A stretch of DNA of 64,000 nucleotides from Aquimarina sp. BL5 (GTDB taxonomy: Bacteria; Bacteroidota; Bacteroidia; Flavobacteriales; Flavobacteriaceae), in assembly GCF_003443675.1 (NCBI RefSeq), contig NZ_CP031963.1:1821501-1885500 (forward strand). The letters are read 5' to 3'. Positions within the stretch are counted from its first letter, which is position 1. Every line of letters begins with the position of its first letter. The notes beneath the pieces are model-generated. The model saw nothing but the letters and a program-made list of their open reading frames with translations, had not been told where the DNA came from and made no database searches. This document shows, piece after piece, positions 48,638-58,137 of this stretch. The position numbers and the translations under genes were made by a program.

Positions 48638-51151
48638 ATGAAGCACTTCTTTACTATTATCTTATCCTTATTATTCTTTTCTTCCTTTTCTCAAGAAAAC
48701 CTATCATTAGATTATTACTTACCAAAAGGAGTGTCTTACAATCCCGAAATCCCAACACCACAAAGTGTTTTAGGATTTGTTCCTGGAAAATGGCACGTAA
48801 CACACGATAAGCTAGTAGAATACATGAAAGCTTTAGCAGAAGCTTCTCCACGTATCACCTTAGAGGATCGAGGAAAAACTTTTGAAGATCGTCCGATTAT
48901 CCTTTTAACGATCACTTCAGAAAAAAATCATCAAAACCTTGAAAAAATAAGAACTCAACATCTTCAATTGACGCAAGCTAATGCGAGTACAACAGATATC
49001 GCGTCGATGCCAGCAGTTGTATATCAGGGGTTTTCTATTCACGGTAATGAACCAAGTGGATCTAATGCTAGTTTACTTGCTGCATATTATTTAGCCGCAG
49101 GGCAAGGAAATGAAATTGACGAACTACTAGATAAAGTCGTAATTTTGTTTGACCCATCATTGAACCCTGATGGTTTACAACGTTTTGCATATTGGGCAAA
49201 TACGAATAAGAGTAAAAACATAAATACAGACCCTCAGGATCGTGAATATAGTGAAGTATGGCCAGGAGGAAGAACCAATCATTATTGGTTTGATATGAAC
49301 CGAGATTGGTTACCAGTTCAATTACCCGAATCCAGAGCAAGAATCAAAACTTTTCATAACTGGTACCCAAACATCCTTACCGATCATCACGAGATGGGAA
49401 CCAATAGCACATTCTTTTTTCAGCCGGGAATACAATCCAGAACCCATCCATTAACACCAAAATTAAATCAAGAACTTACCAAAAAAATCGGAAATTATCA
49501 TGCCGATGCATTTAATAAAATAGGATCATTATATTATACTGAAGAAAATTTTGATGATTTTTATTATGGAAAGGGATCTACCTTTCCTGATATCAATGGA
49601 GGAATTGGTATTCTGTTTGAACAAGGAAGTTCTCGTGGACACGCTCAAGAAAGTGACAATGGTATACTTACCTTTCCTTTTACGATACGAAATCAATTTA
49701 CAGCAACTCTTTCTACATTAGAGGCTGCAAAATCCATGCGTGTGGAACTACTTCAATACCAAAAGAATTTTTATGCAAATGCAAGAAAAGAAGCACAAAA
49801 TGGAGCTTATGTTTTTGGTAATGAAAAAGACGCTGCTTCTGCATACCATTTGGCAGAGATTTTAAAACGACATCAAATTAAGTTTTATGATCTAAAAAAT
49901 GATATGACCTCGGATGGTAAAAAATTCAGAAAAAGGTACAGTTATGTAGTACCCAAAAACCAAAAGCAAAGTCGTTTGATAAAAGCTATGTTTGAGAAAA
50001 GAACTACATTTCAGGATAGCTTATTTTATGATGTATCCGCTTGGACATTTCCACTAGCATTTAACTTAGATTATTCTGAAAAATCGGCTACTACGGATTT
50101 AGGAAATGAAATTACTGAGTTAAGCTTCAGAAAACCAAAAAATATTATCAAAAGTAATTACGCTTACCTTATGGAATGGCACGAGTACTATACTCCTGCT
50201 GTGCTATATAAAATCCTTAATAAAGGATTAAGAGCTAAAGTCGGCATGAAACCATTCTCTGTCGAAAATAAGAACTATGATTATGGAACGATTATGATTC
50301 CAATACAAAATCAAAAACTCAACGCCGAAGACATTTATTCATTTTTACAAAAACTTGCTTCAGAAAACCACGTAAATATTACTGGAGTATCCACAGGGCT
50401 TACCACTGGGATTGATCTAGGTAGTACACAGTTTAGAGCATTATCCTTACCAAAAATTGCTCTATTTACAGGAAATGGAATTACTCCTTACGACGCTGGT
50501 GAGATCTGGCATCTTATGGATCAGCGTTATAACATTCCAATCACGAAACTAAATACAGATTATTTAGAAAGAAGAAATCTATCAAGGTATACACATATAA
50601 TTTTACCAAATAGTTGGAATCAGTCAATGGATAAAAATGTTATCGATAAACTAAAAACCTGGATCCGAAACGGAGGAACATTAATTGGCTATAGAAACGC
50701 TGCTCAATTCTTTAAGAATAACGAACTAATGAAAATTGAATTTTCCAAGCCAGAAAATGACGCTAAAAATATATCTTTCGAACAAAGGCGAGATTTCTTT
50801 GGTGCTCAAGTCATTGGTGGAGCAATTTTTCAAGCCAAAACAGATAGATCACATCCTATCAATTTTGGTTACAAAAATGACAAGATAGCTATGTTTAGAA
50901 ATACTACTTTATTTATCAAAGCTGATAAACAGAGCTACAATAATCCTATTCAATACACAAAATCCCCATTATTAAGCGGATACATTAGCAAAAAGAATTT
51001 AGATTCATTATCCGGTACTGTACCCTTTAGACATCAGAGTTTAGGGAGAGGAAACACAATTTTATTCACGGATAATACTAATTTTAGAGCTTTCTGGTAT
51101 GGAACCAATAAGTTATTGATGAATGCTATTTTCTTTAGTGATGAAATGTAA
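48638..51151 (+). CDS. M14 family zinc carboxypeptidase-like, secreted
   Basis: 837-residue exported metallopeptidase; signal peptide ends near FSSFSQ (residue 19). The M14 domain (~50-330) has the zinc site HGNEPSG (His 135, Glu 138) and a third His in TDHHEMG (~250), substrate-binding NPDGL and FDMNRDW. Residues ~400-837 contain a second region resembling a class I glutamine amidotransferase-like fold (IALFTGNGITPYDAGEIWHLMD and HIILPNSW), as in other Bacteroidota members. Likely cleaves peptides in the periplasm or outside. Its stop is 14 nt before the next gene, so an operon with the hydrolase is likely. Confidence 0.9.
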   Translation: MKHFFTIILSLLFFSSFSQENLSLDYYLPKGVSYNPEIPTPQSVLGFVPGKWHVTHDKLVEYMKALAEASPRITLEDRGKTFEDRPIILLTITSEKNHQNLEKIRTQHLQLTQANASTTDIASMPAVVYQGFSIHGNEPSGSNASLLAAYYLAAGQGNEIDELLDKVVILFDPSLNPDGLQRFAYWANTNKSKNINTDPQDREYSEVWPGGRTNHYWFDMNRDWLPVQLPESRARIKTFHNWYPNILTDHHEMGTNSTFFFQPGIQSRTHPLTPKLNQELTKKIGNYHADAFNKIGSLYYTEENFDDFYYGKGSTFPDINGGIGILFEQGSSRGHAQESDNGILTFPFTIRNQFTATLSTLEAAKSMRVELLQYQKNFYANARKEAQNGAYVFGNEKDAASAYHLAEILKRHQIKFYDLKNDMTSDGKKFRKRYSYVVPKNQKQSRLIKAMFEKRTTFQDSLFYDVSAWTFPLAFNLDYSEKSATTDLGNEITELSFRKPKNIIKSNYAYLMEWHEYYTPAVLYKILNKGLRAKVGMKPFSVENKNYDYGTIMIPIQNQKLNAEDIYSFLQKLASENHVNITGVSTGLTTGIDLGSTQFRALSLPKIALFTGNGITPYDAGEIWHLMDQRYNIPITKLNTDYLERRNLSRYTHIILPNSWNQSMDKNVIDKLKTWIRNGGTLIGYRNAAQFFKNNELMKIEFSKPENDAKNISFEQRRDFFGAQVIGGAIFQAKTDRSHPINFGYKNDKIAMFRNTTLFIKADKQSYNNPIQYTKSPLLSGYISKKNLDSLSGTVPFRHQSLGRGNTILFTDNTNFRAFWYGTNKLLMNAIFFSDEM

Positions 51152-51165
51152 TTGCTTGGAGATTT

Positions 51166-51810
51166 ATGAATACCCATTTAATATTTACCATTCTATTCCT
51201 CTGGATGCTATCATCTTGCAAAAGTAATTACGATCAAAATGATCGGTTTATTTTCTTTTTTCATAATCGATTTCTTGAAACCCATGAACTAGATGAACTT
51301 CATCCAGAATTTGGGAGAACTGAATACGAGGAAATCATTAGAGAATTTAAAAAAAAAGGGTTCAAGGTTATTAGTGAAAAAAGAAATGGAAATGTGAATG
51401 CAAATACATACGCAAACAATATTGTACATCAAATTGACAGTTTATTAAAAAAAGGGATTGATCCTAAAAAAATAACTGTAGTAGGAACTTCGAAAGGTGG
51501 ATATATTGCTCAATATGTATCAACTTTGGCAAATAATTCTAGTTTAAATTTTGTGTTTATAGCCAGTTTTAGAGATCGTGATATTATTGATATTCCTGAA
51601 ATTAATTATTGCGGAAATATTTTGACTATTTATGAAAAAACAGATCCATTTGGAGTATCTGCTATAGCAAGAAAAGAAAACTCAACATGTACTATTACAC
51701 ATTTTAAAGAAATTGAACTTACTACAGGAATGGGTCATGGGTTTCTTTTCAAACCATTAAAAGAATGGATAGAGCCTACTATACAATGGGCATCTGAAAA
51801 ATACGAATGA
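51166..51810 (+). CDS. Alpha/beta hydrolase-like lipoprotein
   Basis: 214-residue lipoprotein (lipobox MLSSC, Cys 18). The fold shows a nucleophile elbow GTSKGG (ITVVGTSKGGYIAQYV), a strand with Asp candidates near TIYEKTDPFG and a late His in GMGHGFLF, so a Ser-Asp-His triad is plausible. Function unknown; could be an esterase. It lacks the cap domain of larger relatives. Follows the M14 gene closely. Confidence 0.75.
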   Translation: MNTHLIFTILFLWMLSSCKSNYDQNDRFIFFFHNRFLETHELDELHPEFGRTEYEEIIREFKKKGFKVISEKRNGNVNANTYANNIVHQIDSLLKKGIDPKKITVVGTSKGGYIAQYVSTLANNSSLNFVFIASFRDRDIIDIPEINYCGNILTIYEKTDPFGVSAIARKENSTCTITHFKEIELTTGMGHGFLFKPLKEWIEPTIQWASEKYE

Positions 51811-51863
51811 ATTATAATGACATTTCATACTAATGTATTTTCTGAATAAGCATTATTTAAAAG

Positions 51864-52727
51864 CTATAATTGTTTTCTAAACTCAGTATAGTGATGTAAT
51901 ACCTCTTCAGGAGCTTCTGTTTGTGGATAATGGCCAATTGTGTCCAATATCACTACATCGGCGTTAGGGATGATTTCTTTATAGAATTCAGCCATATGTT
52001 TTCCTGAGATTGGATCCACTCCTCCATCAATAAGTCTTTTAGGTACATCTGTATATTGTATCGCTTCGCGCCATCGAATTCTATATGTATCTCTTTCCTT
52101 TAGATACTTTATAAGTTTTGGTATTACATTTTTACCAGCGTTGTAGTCTATCGTTTCCCAAAAATCATCTATTTCCTCTTCACTCGCTTGCGTATGCTCT
52201 CCAAATATCTTTTTGAAGTTTTTTGCCAATGTATTTCGGCCCATAAAATGTTTCAGAATAGTACCAAAAGGAGTTAGCAACATTCTTTGTGTAAGAGTAG
52301 GGAAATTGGTCTCCGGGAACATTCCACCATTAAGAAAGCAAACAGATTCAATTTTAAATTCATATTCAAGATTTTCTTTATACCTGGCTAACATTTCCTG
52401 AACCACCGTATCTCCATAATCATGTGCCAATATATGAAAAGAAGTAATCGCTTTTTCTTTTAAAAATGTTTCCCATAAATTAACTTGCGAAGCTATGGTA
52501 TATCTAAAATCAGTAGGTTTAGAAGAAAAACCATATCCCAACATATCGATAGCGTATACCTTATATTTCTTAACAAGAGTGTTCCAAATCTTATTCCAAT
52601 CCCAAGAAGAGGTTGGAAATCCGTGGACTAGAATGAGCGGCACTTCTACTCCTTCTTCCTTATAGAAAATTTGATGTTTTTTGTATGAATAATATGATCC
52701 GGAATTTTTCCAATTCTGTAAATTCAT
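51864..52727 (-). CDS. Alpha/beta hydrolase, epoxide hydrolase/dehalogenase-like (Asp nucleophile)
   Basis: 287 residues from ATG 52727; a TTG 15 nt upstream in frame is less likely. VHGFPTSSWDW is the oxyanion-hole motif of epoxide hydrolases, and the elbow HDYGD puts an Asp (103) at the nucleophile position as in epoxide hydrolases and haloalkane dehalogenases, not the Ser of esterases. A late His lies in DTIGHYPQTEAPEEV. The substrate is open. It starts 1 nt after the stop of the Mpo1-like gene on the same strand, so the two are coupled. Confidence 0.88.
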   Translation of the reverse strand: MNLQNWKNSGSYYSYKKHQIFYKEEGVEVPLILVHGFPTSSWDWNKIWNTLVKKYKVYAIDMLGYGFSSKPTDFRYTIASQVNLWETFLKEKAITSFHILAHDYGDTVVQEMLARYKENLEYEFKIESVCFLNGGMFPETNFPTLTQRMLLTPFGTILKHFMGRNTLAKNFKKIFGEHTQASEEEIDDFWETIDYNAGKNVIPKLIKYLKERDTYRIRWREAIQYTDVPKRLIDGGVDPISGKHMAEFYKEIIPNADVVILDTIGHYPQTEAPEEVLHHYTEFRKQL

Positions 52728-52728
52728 A

Positions 52729-53193
52729 TTACTTTTTTCCAAACATTTTTTGGATTACCCAAGCAGGCCCGATTAACAAAAACTGTAAATCCTGTGCTGC
52801 AGAAGGCTTTTTTCCTTCTAGATGGTGTCCATAAAATTGTCCAATCCAGGCAACTACAAAAATAATAAGAGACACCATCCATAATGGTGCATATAGACTA
52901 ATATAATAATTCGTGATAATACAAAAAGCAACAAAAATTAGTATCTGTAGCGCCATTTTCACGGATAATCTAACATAAAAAAGTAGAATAAGTAAAGAAA
53001 CTACAAAGGCCCAATTTTCTATAAAAGGATTATCTCCTGGTATAATTGAGGCTAAAAATCCACTAGGAATACTCATAATTAAGCCTACAACAGAAAAGAA
53101 TATAGCAGGAACACATATAAAATGGATTGCAATATTTGTTTTGTTTTGATGGCTCACAGCATATTCCTGAAACCAAGTTTCTAAAGTTTTCAT
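52729..53193 (-). CDS. Mpo1-like (DUF962) membrane protein
   Basis: 154-residue membrane protein with four hydrophobic segments. The family signature of DUF962 is at the N-terminus (TWFQEYAVSHQNKTNIAIHFICVP), with conserved His residues that in yeast Mpo1 support Fe2+-dependent alpha-oxidation of 2-hydroxy fatty acids; the second motif, VAWIGQFYGHHLEGKKPSA, is also present. A fatty-acid dioxygenase role is therefore plausible here. Coupled with the Asp-nucleophile hydrolase downstream. Confidence 0.88.
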   Translation of the reverse strand: MKTLETWFQEYAVSHQNKTNIAIHFICVPAIFFSVVGLIMSIPSGFLASIIPGDNPFIENWAFVVSLLILLFYVRLSVKMALQILIFVAFCIITNYYISLYAPLWMVSLIIFVVAWIGQFYGHHLEGKKPSAAQDLQFLLIGPAWVIQKMFGKK

Positions 53194-53373
53194 TTGTTTA
53201 TAATTATAGTTTTTTAATCGTCAAATGGAATCGCCATTTAATCATATCGGTTAGCATCAACTTTATTGTTATGGCTTATTTCATAACTATGTAATTTTAA
53301 TGTAACTAAGATAGCATTTTTTAGACTTATATAGTATAAAATTGTAATTTCGAAAATATTAAAACTAAATAAT

Positions 53374-53931
53374 ATGGCTCGAACTCCATCTAATATGTTG
53401 CCTCTTGGTACGATTGCTCCCGATTTCACATTAGTCGATAGTGTTACCAATAACAAGATTTCATTAAAAGACATCAAGGGCGAAAAAGGAACCGTAATTA
53501 TGTTCATATGCAATCATTGTCCTTTTGTCATTCACGTGAATGAAGAGATTGTGAGAGTAGCTAACGATTACCGTGTACAAGGGTTTGGTTTTGTGGCTAT
53601 AAGTAGTAATGATATTGAAAATTATCCACAAGATGCTCCAGAACATATGTGGAAAACGGCTCAAAAAAATAATTATACGTTTCCTTATTTGTTTGATGAC
53701 ACTCAGGAAGTAGCGAGAGCTTATGATGCTGCTTGCACACCAGATTTTTATCTTTTTGATGGAGAATTAAAGCTTATTTATAGAGGGCAATTAGATGATT
53801 CCAGACCAGGAAATGGAATTCCTGTAAATGGCCGTGATCTTCGTCAGGCTTTAGACGCCGTGCTTAAAAATGCAAAGGTCATAGAACCACAGAAGCCAAG
53901 TATAGGTTGTAATATTAAGTGGAAAGAGTGA
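53374..53931 (+). CDS. Thioredoxin-like (AhpC/TSA-redoxin) protein
   Basis: 185-residue cytoplasmic protein with no signal peptide. The redox motif is CNHCPFV (Cys 46, Cys 49) preceded by GTVIMFICNH; the fold continues with DFYLFDGELKLIYRGQLDD. These TlpA/AhpC-like proteins are widespread in Bacteroidota and probably reduce disulphides or peroxides. The stop is 6 nt before the GNAT gene, so the two share a transcript. Confidence 0.93.
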   Translation: MARTPSNMLPLGTIAPDFTLVDSVTNNKISLKDIKGEKGTVIMFICNHCPFVIHVNEEIVRVANDYRVQGFGFVAISSNDIENYPQDAPEHMWKTAQKNNYTFPYLFDDTQEVARAYDAACTPDFYLFDGELKLIYRGQLDDSRPGNGIPVNGRDLRQALDAVLKNAKVIEPQKPSIGCNIKWKE

Positions 53932-53937
53932 ACAAAT

Positions 53938-54465
53938 ATGGCTTTTGAAATTGAATTCCAAAGATGTACAAAAGACGATATTGAGGCTTTGGTAAAAATA
54001 AGTAAGCAATTTTATCCAGAACACTACTCACACATCTGGGAAAATGAAGACACCAGTTTTTATGTCGATTTAAGTTTTACAACAGCCGCTTTTAAAAAAG
54101 ATTTTGAAACTGAAAACATTATTTATTTTTTAGTTAAAAGATCTGAGAAGATCCTGGGAATGCTAAAATTAAGAAAACATCAAGAACTAGTCGGATTCAA
54201 ACCAACTGAGGCTCTTCAACTAGAAAAAATATATCTTTTGGCCGAAGCTACTGGATTAGGTATAGGTACACATGCAATGAATTTTACAAAAAATTTTGCT
54301 AAAAAACTGAACAAAAAAGTTATTTGGCTTGATGTTATGACAACAAGCCCTGCTATTCAATTTTATAAAAAATTGGGATTCAAGACTATTTCTTATTACA
54401 ATCTAGATTATCCTAGATTAAAAGATGGCTATAGAGAAATGCAACGGATGACACTTCCTATTTAG
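53938..54465 (+). CDS. GNAT family N-acetyltransferase
   Basis: 175-residue acetyl-CoA-dependent transferase. Core GNAT strands and the acetyl-CoA loop are visible around LEKIYLLAEATGLGIGTHAMNF, followed by VIWLDVMTTSPAIQFYKKLGFK, the typical motif B region. Acceptor unknown. Its 3' end overlaps the convergent DinB-type gene by 8 nt (54458-54465). Confidence 0.93.
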   Translation: MAFEIEFQRCTKDDIEALVKISKQFYPEHYSHIWENEDTSFYVDLSFTTAAFKKDFETENIIYFLVKRSEKILGMLKLRKHQELVGFKPTEALQLEKIYLLAEATGLGIGTHAMNFTKNFAKKLNKKVIWLDVMTTSPAIQFYKKLGFKTISYYNLDYPRLKDGYREMQRMTLPI

Positions 54466-54979
54466 CAGCCGTTGCCACTATTTGCAGATGTGCCAAATGA
54501 TGATTTCCATGCCAAGCATAAATTCCAATATCTTCTGCTAACGAAATTTCTATAGTACCTTCTGGATGAATAAATACTTTTTCTAAATCATTATCTGATA
54601 ATCCTTTTAAGAAATACACCCATTTTGCGTGTAATGCTTTAATCAAATCTAATGAAAGTTGAATAGGTGCTGATTTAGTATCAAATAATTCTGCCCATCG
54701 ATCTTCATAATAGGCTTTGATGACCGGCTTATCTTCCGTAAGCGCCCATTTAAAACGTATATAGCCATTATGGTGGCTATCATGAATATGATGAATAACC
54801 TGTCTTGCTGTCCATCCACCAGATCGATAAGGAGTCTCTAACTGTTCTTCAGAAAAATCCGAAACGAGTTCAGCTATTTTTGCTGGTAACTCCTCTATAT
54901 CCTTTATCCATTTAGAGATATGTTCTTTAGTAATAAGATTAGGACATTCAAACTCTCCTATAGGATATTGAAGATTCAT
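54458..54979 (-). CDS. YfiT/BstA-like DinB-fold transferase
   Basis: 173-residue member of the DinB superfamily closely resembling YfiT/BstA (bacillithiol or small-thiol S-transferase). Metal-binding His positions are seen in TARQVIHHIHDSHHNGYIRFK and in YAWHGNHHLAHLQIV, which give the three-His nickel/zinc site. Bacillithiol itself occurs in some Bacteroidota, so detoxification by thiol conjugation is plausible. Overlaps the GNAT gene tail to tail; separated by 10 nt from the upstream gene on its own strand. Confidence 0.92.
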   Translation of the reverse strand: MNLQYPIGEFECPNLITKEHISKWIKDIEELPAKIAELVSDFSEEQLETPYRSGGWTARQVIHHIHDSHHNGYIRFKWALTEDKPVIKAYYEDRWAELFDTKSAPIQLSLDLIKALHAKWVYFLKGLSDNDLEKVFIHPEGTIEISLAEDIGIYAWHGNHHLAHLQIVATAAK

Positions 54980-54989
54980 AGTATCGTTT

Positions 54990-55790
54990 TTATTCTATTT
55001 TTTTATATAACACTAAGTTTGAGGATGCATCTTGCAAATCCTTAACTACTAACTCATATGTATTTAATGATTCTATTTTATATTTATAAACATACTGATC
55101 TTTAGGAGATGAGCAATACATAACATCATCCTTAATTTTCACCTTCAATCTCTTTAAAAACTTACCATTACGAAAATTAAATCGTATGGTTTCTTCAAAA
55201 ATCATATGTTCATCCGGAAATTGGACGTTCACCCATTTTCCTTGAAGAGCCTCATACGTACTTCTATTCTTAAACTTATTATCCAATAAAGATTTCATCC
55301 TAAGGCTATAAGCTACAAAAGTTTCTTCTGGCTCAATATTAGTAACTGCCTTACCCGTAACTACTTTGTCGATCTCTTCTCCTTTATCAAAATAATACTT
55401 AGACTCATACTTTGTAAAGGCATTAGAATAATCCATCACTACGTGACCATTATCATTTTTCTTCTCCATGTATTGACGTTGCTTGTAATCCACATGAATT
55501 AGCTGATCATTCCAAAAATAGAAAATGGTAATCACCATCGCATTAGGCATACCGATTCTCCTTATGATTTTCTTTAACCGCTCGTGTTCGTAGTATCCAT
55601 TAAGTTCTGCTCCGTGATCAGCAATTTGATCAAGAAACTCTTCTGGATCTAATGAAAACACATCAGATTCCATATAGCTATCGATGATTTCTATCTGATC
55701 ATTGATAGCTGCTAATGTTGCTTCGTCTTTCTGAGAAAAAGAAAAATTTACACAACAAAATGTTAAAAAAACTATTAGTATCCACTTCAT
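54990..55790 (-). CDS. Hypothetical exported protein, 266 residues
   Basis: Unrecognised. Start taken at ATG 55790, giving the signal peptide MKWILIVFLTFCCVNFSFSQ; a TTG three codons earlier is in frame. The mature part is mixed alpha/beta with a long helical opening (ATLAAINDQIEIIDSYMESDV), a HERLKKIIRRIGMPNAM segment and a strand-rich end similar in tone to lipocalin-like domains (GKWVNVQFPDEHMIFEET). A single Cys lies in MYCSSP. Transcribed toward the DinB-type gene, 10 nt away. Confidence 0.75.
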   Translation of the reverse strand: MKWILIVFLTFCCVNFSFSQKDEATLAAINDQIEIIDSYMESDVFSLDPEEFLDQIADHGAELNGYYEHERLKKIIRRIGMPNAMVITIFYFWNDQLIHVDYKQRQYMEKKNDNGHVVMDYSNAFTKYESKYYFDKGEEIDKVVTGKAVTNIEPEETFVAYSLRMKSLLDNKFKNRSTYEALQGKWVNVQFPDEHMIFEETIRFNFRNGKFLKRLKVKIKDDVMYCSSPKDQYVYKYKIESLNTYELVVKDLQDASSNLVLYKKIE

Positions 55791-55991
55791 AATTAACAAA
55801 AAAAAGGGGTTCTTTATTTGTTCCCAACTCCAAAAAGAGGATGTAAATATCTAAATTATAGATGGAAAAGTTCGCTATTTTTGGTAAAAATTGCAAAATG
55901 AAATAGAAAAACATCCATTTTAAGGCTACCTACAAGTGTTAACAGAACGTTAAATAATATTTACAACTATAAAATGACATAAAAACAGCAC

Positions 55992-56027
55992 AAAAAAACC
56001 TCTGAAACAAACTTCAGAGGTTTTTTT
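55992..56027 (-). terminator. Intrinsic terminator after the peptidylprolyl isomerase gene
   Basis: AAAAAAACCTCTGAA (55992-56006) pairs with TTCAGAGGTTTTTTT (56013-56027), loop 6 nt, with a U-tail on the minus strand; begins 20 nt after the stop at 56047. Confidence 0.88.
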
Positions 56028-56046
56028 ATATCCTTTAGAAAAGGAT

Positions 56047-56979
56047 TTATTTTACCGCAACCAATTCTACGTCAAAAATCAAAGTAGCATTTGGTGGGAT
56101 TACTCCTCCAGCACCGTTTGCTCCATATCCTAAAGATGGTGGAATTACGAAACGCGCCTTATCGCCCACTTGTAATAAAGCAATACCTTCATCCCATCCT
56201 GGAATTACTTGCCCCATTCCTAACGGAAAATCGATGGGTTGATTACGCTTATAAGAAGAGTCAAAAACAGTTCCATCTGTTAAGCTTCCCTTATAATGAA
56301 CAGAAACAGTTTTTCCTTTTTCTGCTAGCGCGCCATCACCTTTTTGAATTATTTTATAATGCAAACCGCTATCCGTTTTATCAAACCCAGCTGCCAATTC
56401 TTCTAACTGTTGTTCTGCCTCTTTTTTTGCTGCAGCTTCTCTCTCTGCTTTAGCTCCATTAAACTGTCTAAAAGTCTCCACTGCATTAAAACTCTCTGCA
56501 TCAGCTCCTACTCTAACAATTTCCAAAGATTCTATAACATCTCCTTGTGCTACCGAATTGACTACATCCTGTCCTTCTAACACTTTACCAAAAACAGTAT
56601 GCTTACCATCTAACCAAGCAGTTTCTACGTGAGTAATAAAAAACTGACTTCCGTTAGTTCCCGGTCCTGCATTTGCCATAGATAATACTCCTGGTCCATC
56701 ATGTTTAAGATCTGGATGAATCTCATCATCAAATTGATATCCTGGCCCACCAGCTCCTGAACCTTGAGGATCTCCTCCCTGAATCATAAAATCAGGAATA
56801 ACTCTATGAAATTTTAATCCATTATAATAAGGTTTCCCTTGAGGAATAGCCTGGTTTTCCATATTTCCTTCTGCTAAACCTACAAAGTTTCCAACTGTTC
56901 CCGGAGTTTTTTTATACTCTAGATTTACCAGAATACTTCCTTTTGTTGTATTAAATTTTGCGTATAATCCGTCTTGCAT
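56047..56979 (-). CDS. Peptidylprolyl isomerase, cyclophilin-FKBP fusion
   Basis: 310-residue double PPIase. Residues ~1-170 are a cyclophilin ([50 protein letters not shown]); a Glu/Ala-rich helical linker (~170-200) leads to an FKBP domain (~205-310: [48 protein letters not shown]). The active-site residues of both are kept. No signal peptide, so it acts in the cytoplasm as a folding factor. The fusion is uncommon outside Bacteroidota. Monocistronic with its own terminator. Confidence 0.95.
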   Translation of the reverse strand: MQDGLYAKFNTTKGSILVNLEYKKTPGTVGNFVGLAEGNMENQAIPQGKPYYNGLKFHRVIPDFMIQGGDPQGSGAGGPGYQFDDEIHPDLKHDGPGVLSMANAGPGTNGSQFFITHVETAWLDGKHTVFGKVLEGQDVVNSVAQGDVIESLEIVRVGADAESFNAVETFRQFNGAKAEREAAAKKEAEQQLEELAAGFDKTDSGLHYKIIQKGDGALAEKGKTVSVHYKGSLTDGTVFDSSYKRNQPIDFPLGMGQVIPGWDEGIALLQVGDKARFVIPPSLGYGANGAGGVIPPNATLIFDVELVAVK

Positions 56980-57339
56980 AACTGCGTGTTTTAAGCTTGT
57001 TAAATTTTAAGCTGCAAAGATAGGTAATTGCTTAATGTTTAGTGTATAAAAAATTAGGATTGTTTGCTAACTGTCAAAAGCATCTGATAGTTTTTATTTT
57101 CTATTACCTTGATGTCAAACTGAGCTTGTCGAAGTTTATAAACATTTGATTTTTAAATGGATTTCGACAGGCTCAATCTGACAATCCGATATGATTAAGA
57201 AAAAGAAAACTATCTAAATAATCATCATTAGGAATACCAATGGTGAATACCTAGTTATTTAATTTCAAAATAGACTTCCTGAAAATGGTTCTAATCAATA
57301 ATAAAGCATATGATAGGATTACTATCCACTTACAAAATA
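56980..57339. other. 360-bp spacer holding an intergenic inverted repeat
   Basis: No gene seen. It contains the dispersed-type inverted repeat at 57113-57183. The remainder is AT-rich and without clear promoter motifs, although both flanking genes are transcribed leftward, so the promoter for the isomerase must lie within its right part. Confidence 0.6.
57113..57183. repeat. Intergenic inverted repeat of the GAGCTTGTCGAA type
   Basis: TGTCAAACTGAGCTTGTCGAA (57113-57133) is matched in inverse by the segment at 57163-57183 (18 of 21 positions) across a 29-nt AT-rich loop. Sequences with TGAGCTTGTCGAA arms occur repeatedly between genes in many Flavobacteriia genomes (known from experience, not measured here). 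Confidence 0.8.
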
Positions 57340-58137
57340 TTAATCAATTTTCTCTAATAACTCTTGCGCTTCTTTGTATTTATAATTGGCTTTATCTACT
57401 ATAATTGTTTGTAATACATCTTTGAGTTTGCGCTTCTTCTTTTGTTTTAAAAACACTAAAGCTTTATACCAATTAGCTTTTTTAGCCTGTAAAGTATTAG
57501 AATCAGCTAAAAGTTTAAACTGTGCTAGGGCTTCGTCAAATTTATTGAGTTCTATATTAGAGATCCCGTTGTATATATAACTTAGCGGATCTATAGAAAT
57601 TTCTTTTGTATGATATGCGGCGAAAGCCTCGGTTGCTTCCTGATACTTCTTATCTTCGAATAGCAATTGCGCATTCTCTAACAATTTATTCGTATCCTCG
57701 CCTCTGGTTACTAATGACGGGATCTCATCCACATGTACATAGGAAGCATACAATTCATCATAATTATTTTCTTTAAAAACAAATAAAGAGACCGTAATCA
57801 GTACAGCAATGGATGCAGCAATACCAATAAACCAAAATGTTTTACTCTGTGAACTGGATCTGTTCTCTGCGATTACATCATTAATAGTAGATTTTAAATT
57901 AACTGCTTCATCACTTTCATAAAAAGATTTCAGTTGTGTAGCTTCTTCCGTTTGTAATGCTTCTGTATCACCGTGTAACCATTCTTGATCTTCATAAATG
58001 GTTAGCATATCTTTTTGCAACTTTAGTTCTTCCGCAAGTAGCGGATCTTTTACTAGTCTTTCTTCGAATGCTTGCTTTTCTGATGTGGACATTGTACCAC
58101 TCAGATAATCATCAATTTCTATTGGGTAGTCCTTCAT
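57340..58137 (-). CDS. Membrane-anchored TPR protein, candidate anti-sigma factor
   Basis: 265 residues with three parts: a cytoplasmic N-terminal region (1-100) that opens with IEIDDYLSGTMSTSEKQAFEERL, resembling the start of Bacteroidota anti-sigma-like proteins and of the ECF-associated TPR family; one membrane helix (101-121, FWFIGIAASIAVLITVSLFV); and a periplasmic domain (~130-265) of TPR-like helices (KLLENAQLLFEDKKYQEATEAF, LNKFDEALAQFKLL). Its ATG overlaps the stop region of the sigma factor gene by 4 nt, so sigma and membrane protein are coupled, the usual sign of a sigma/anti-sigma pair. No zinc-binding anti-sigma (ZAS) motif is present. The inhibitory role is inferred. Confidence 0.75.
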   Translation of the reverse strand: MKDYPIEIDDYLSGTMSTSEKQAFEERLVKDPLLAEELKLQKDMLTIYEDQEWLHGDTEALQTEEATQLKSFYESDEAVNLKSTINDVIAENRSSSQSKTFWFIGIAASIAVLITVSLFVFKENNYDELYASYVHVDEIPSLVTRGEDTNKLLENAQLLFEDKKYQEATEAFAAYHTKEISIDPLSYIYNGISNIELNKFDEALAQFKLLADSNTLQAKKANWYKALVFLKQKKKRKLKDVLQTIIVDKANYKYKEAQELLEKID

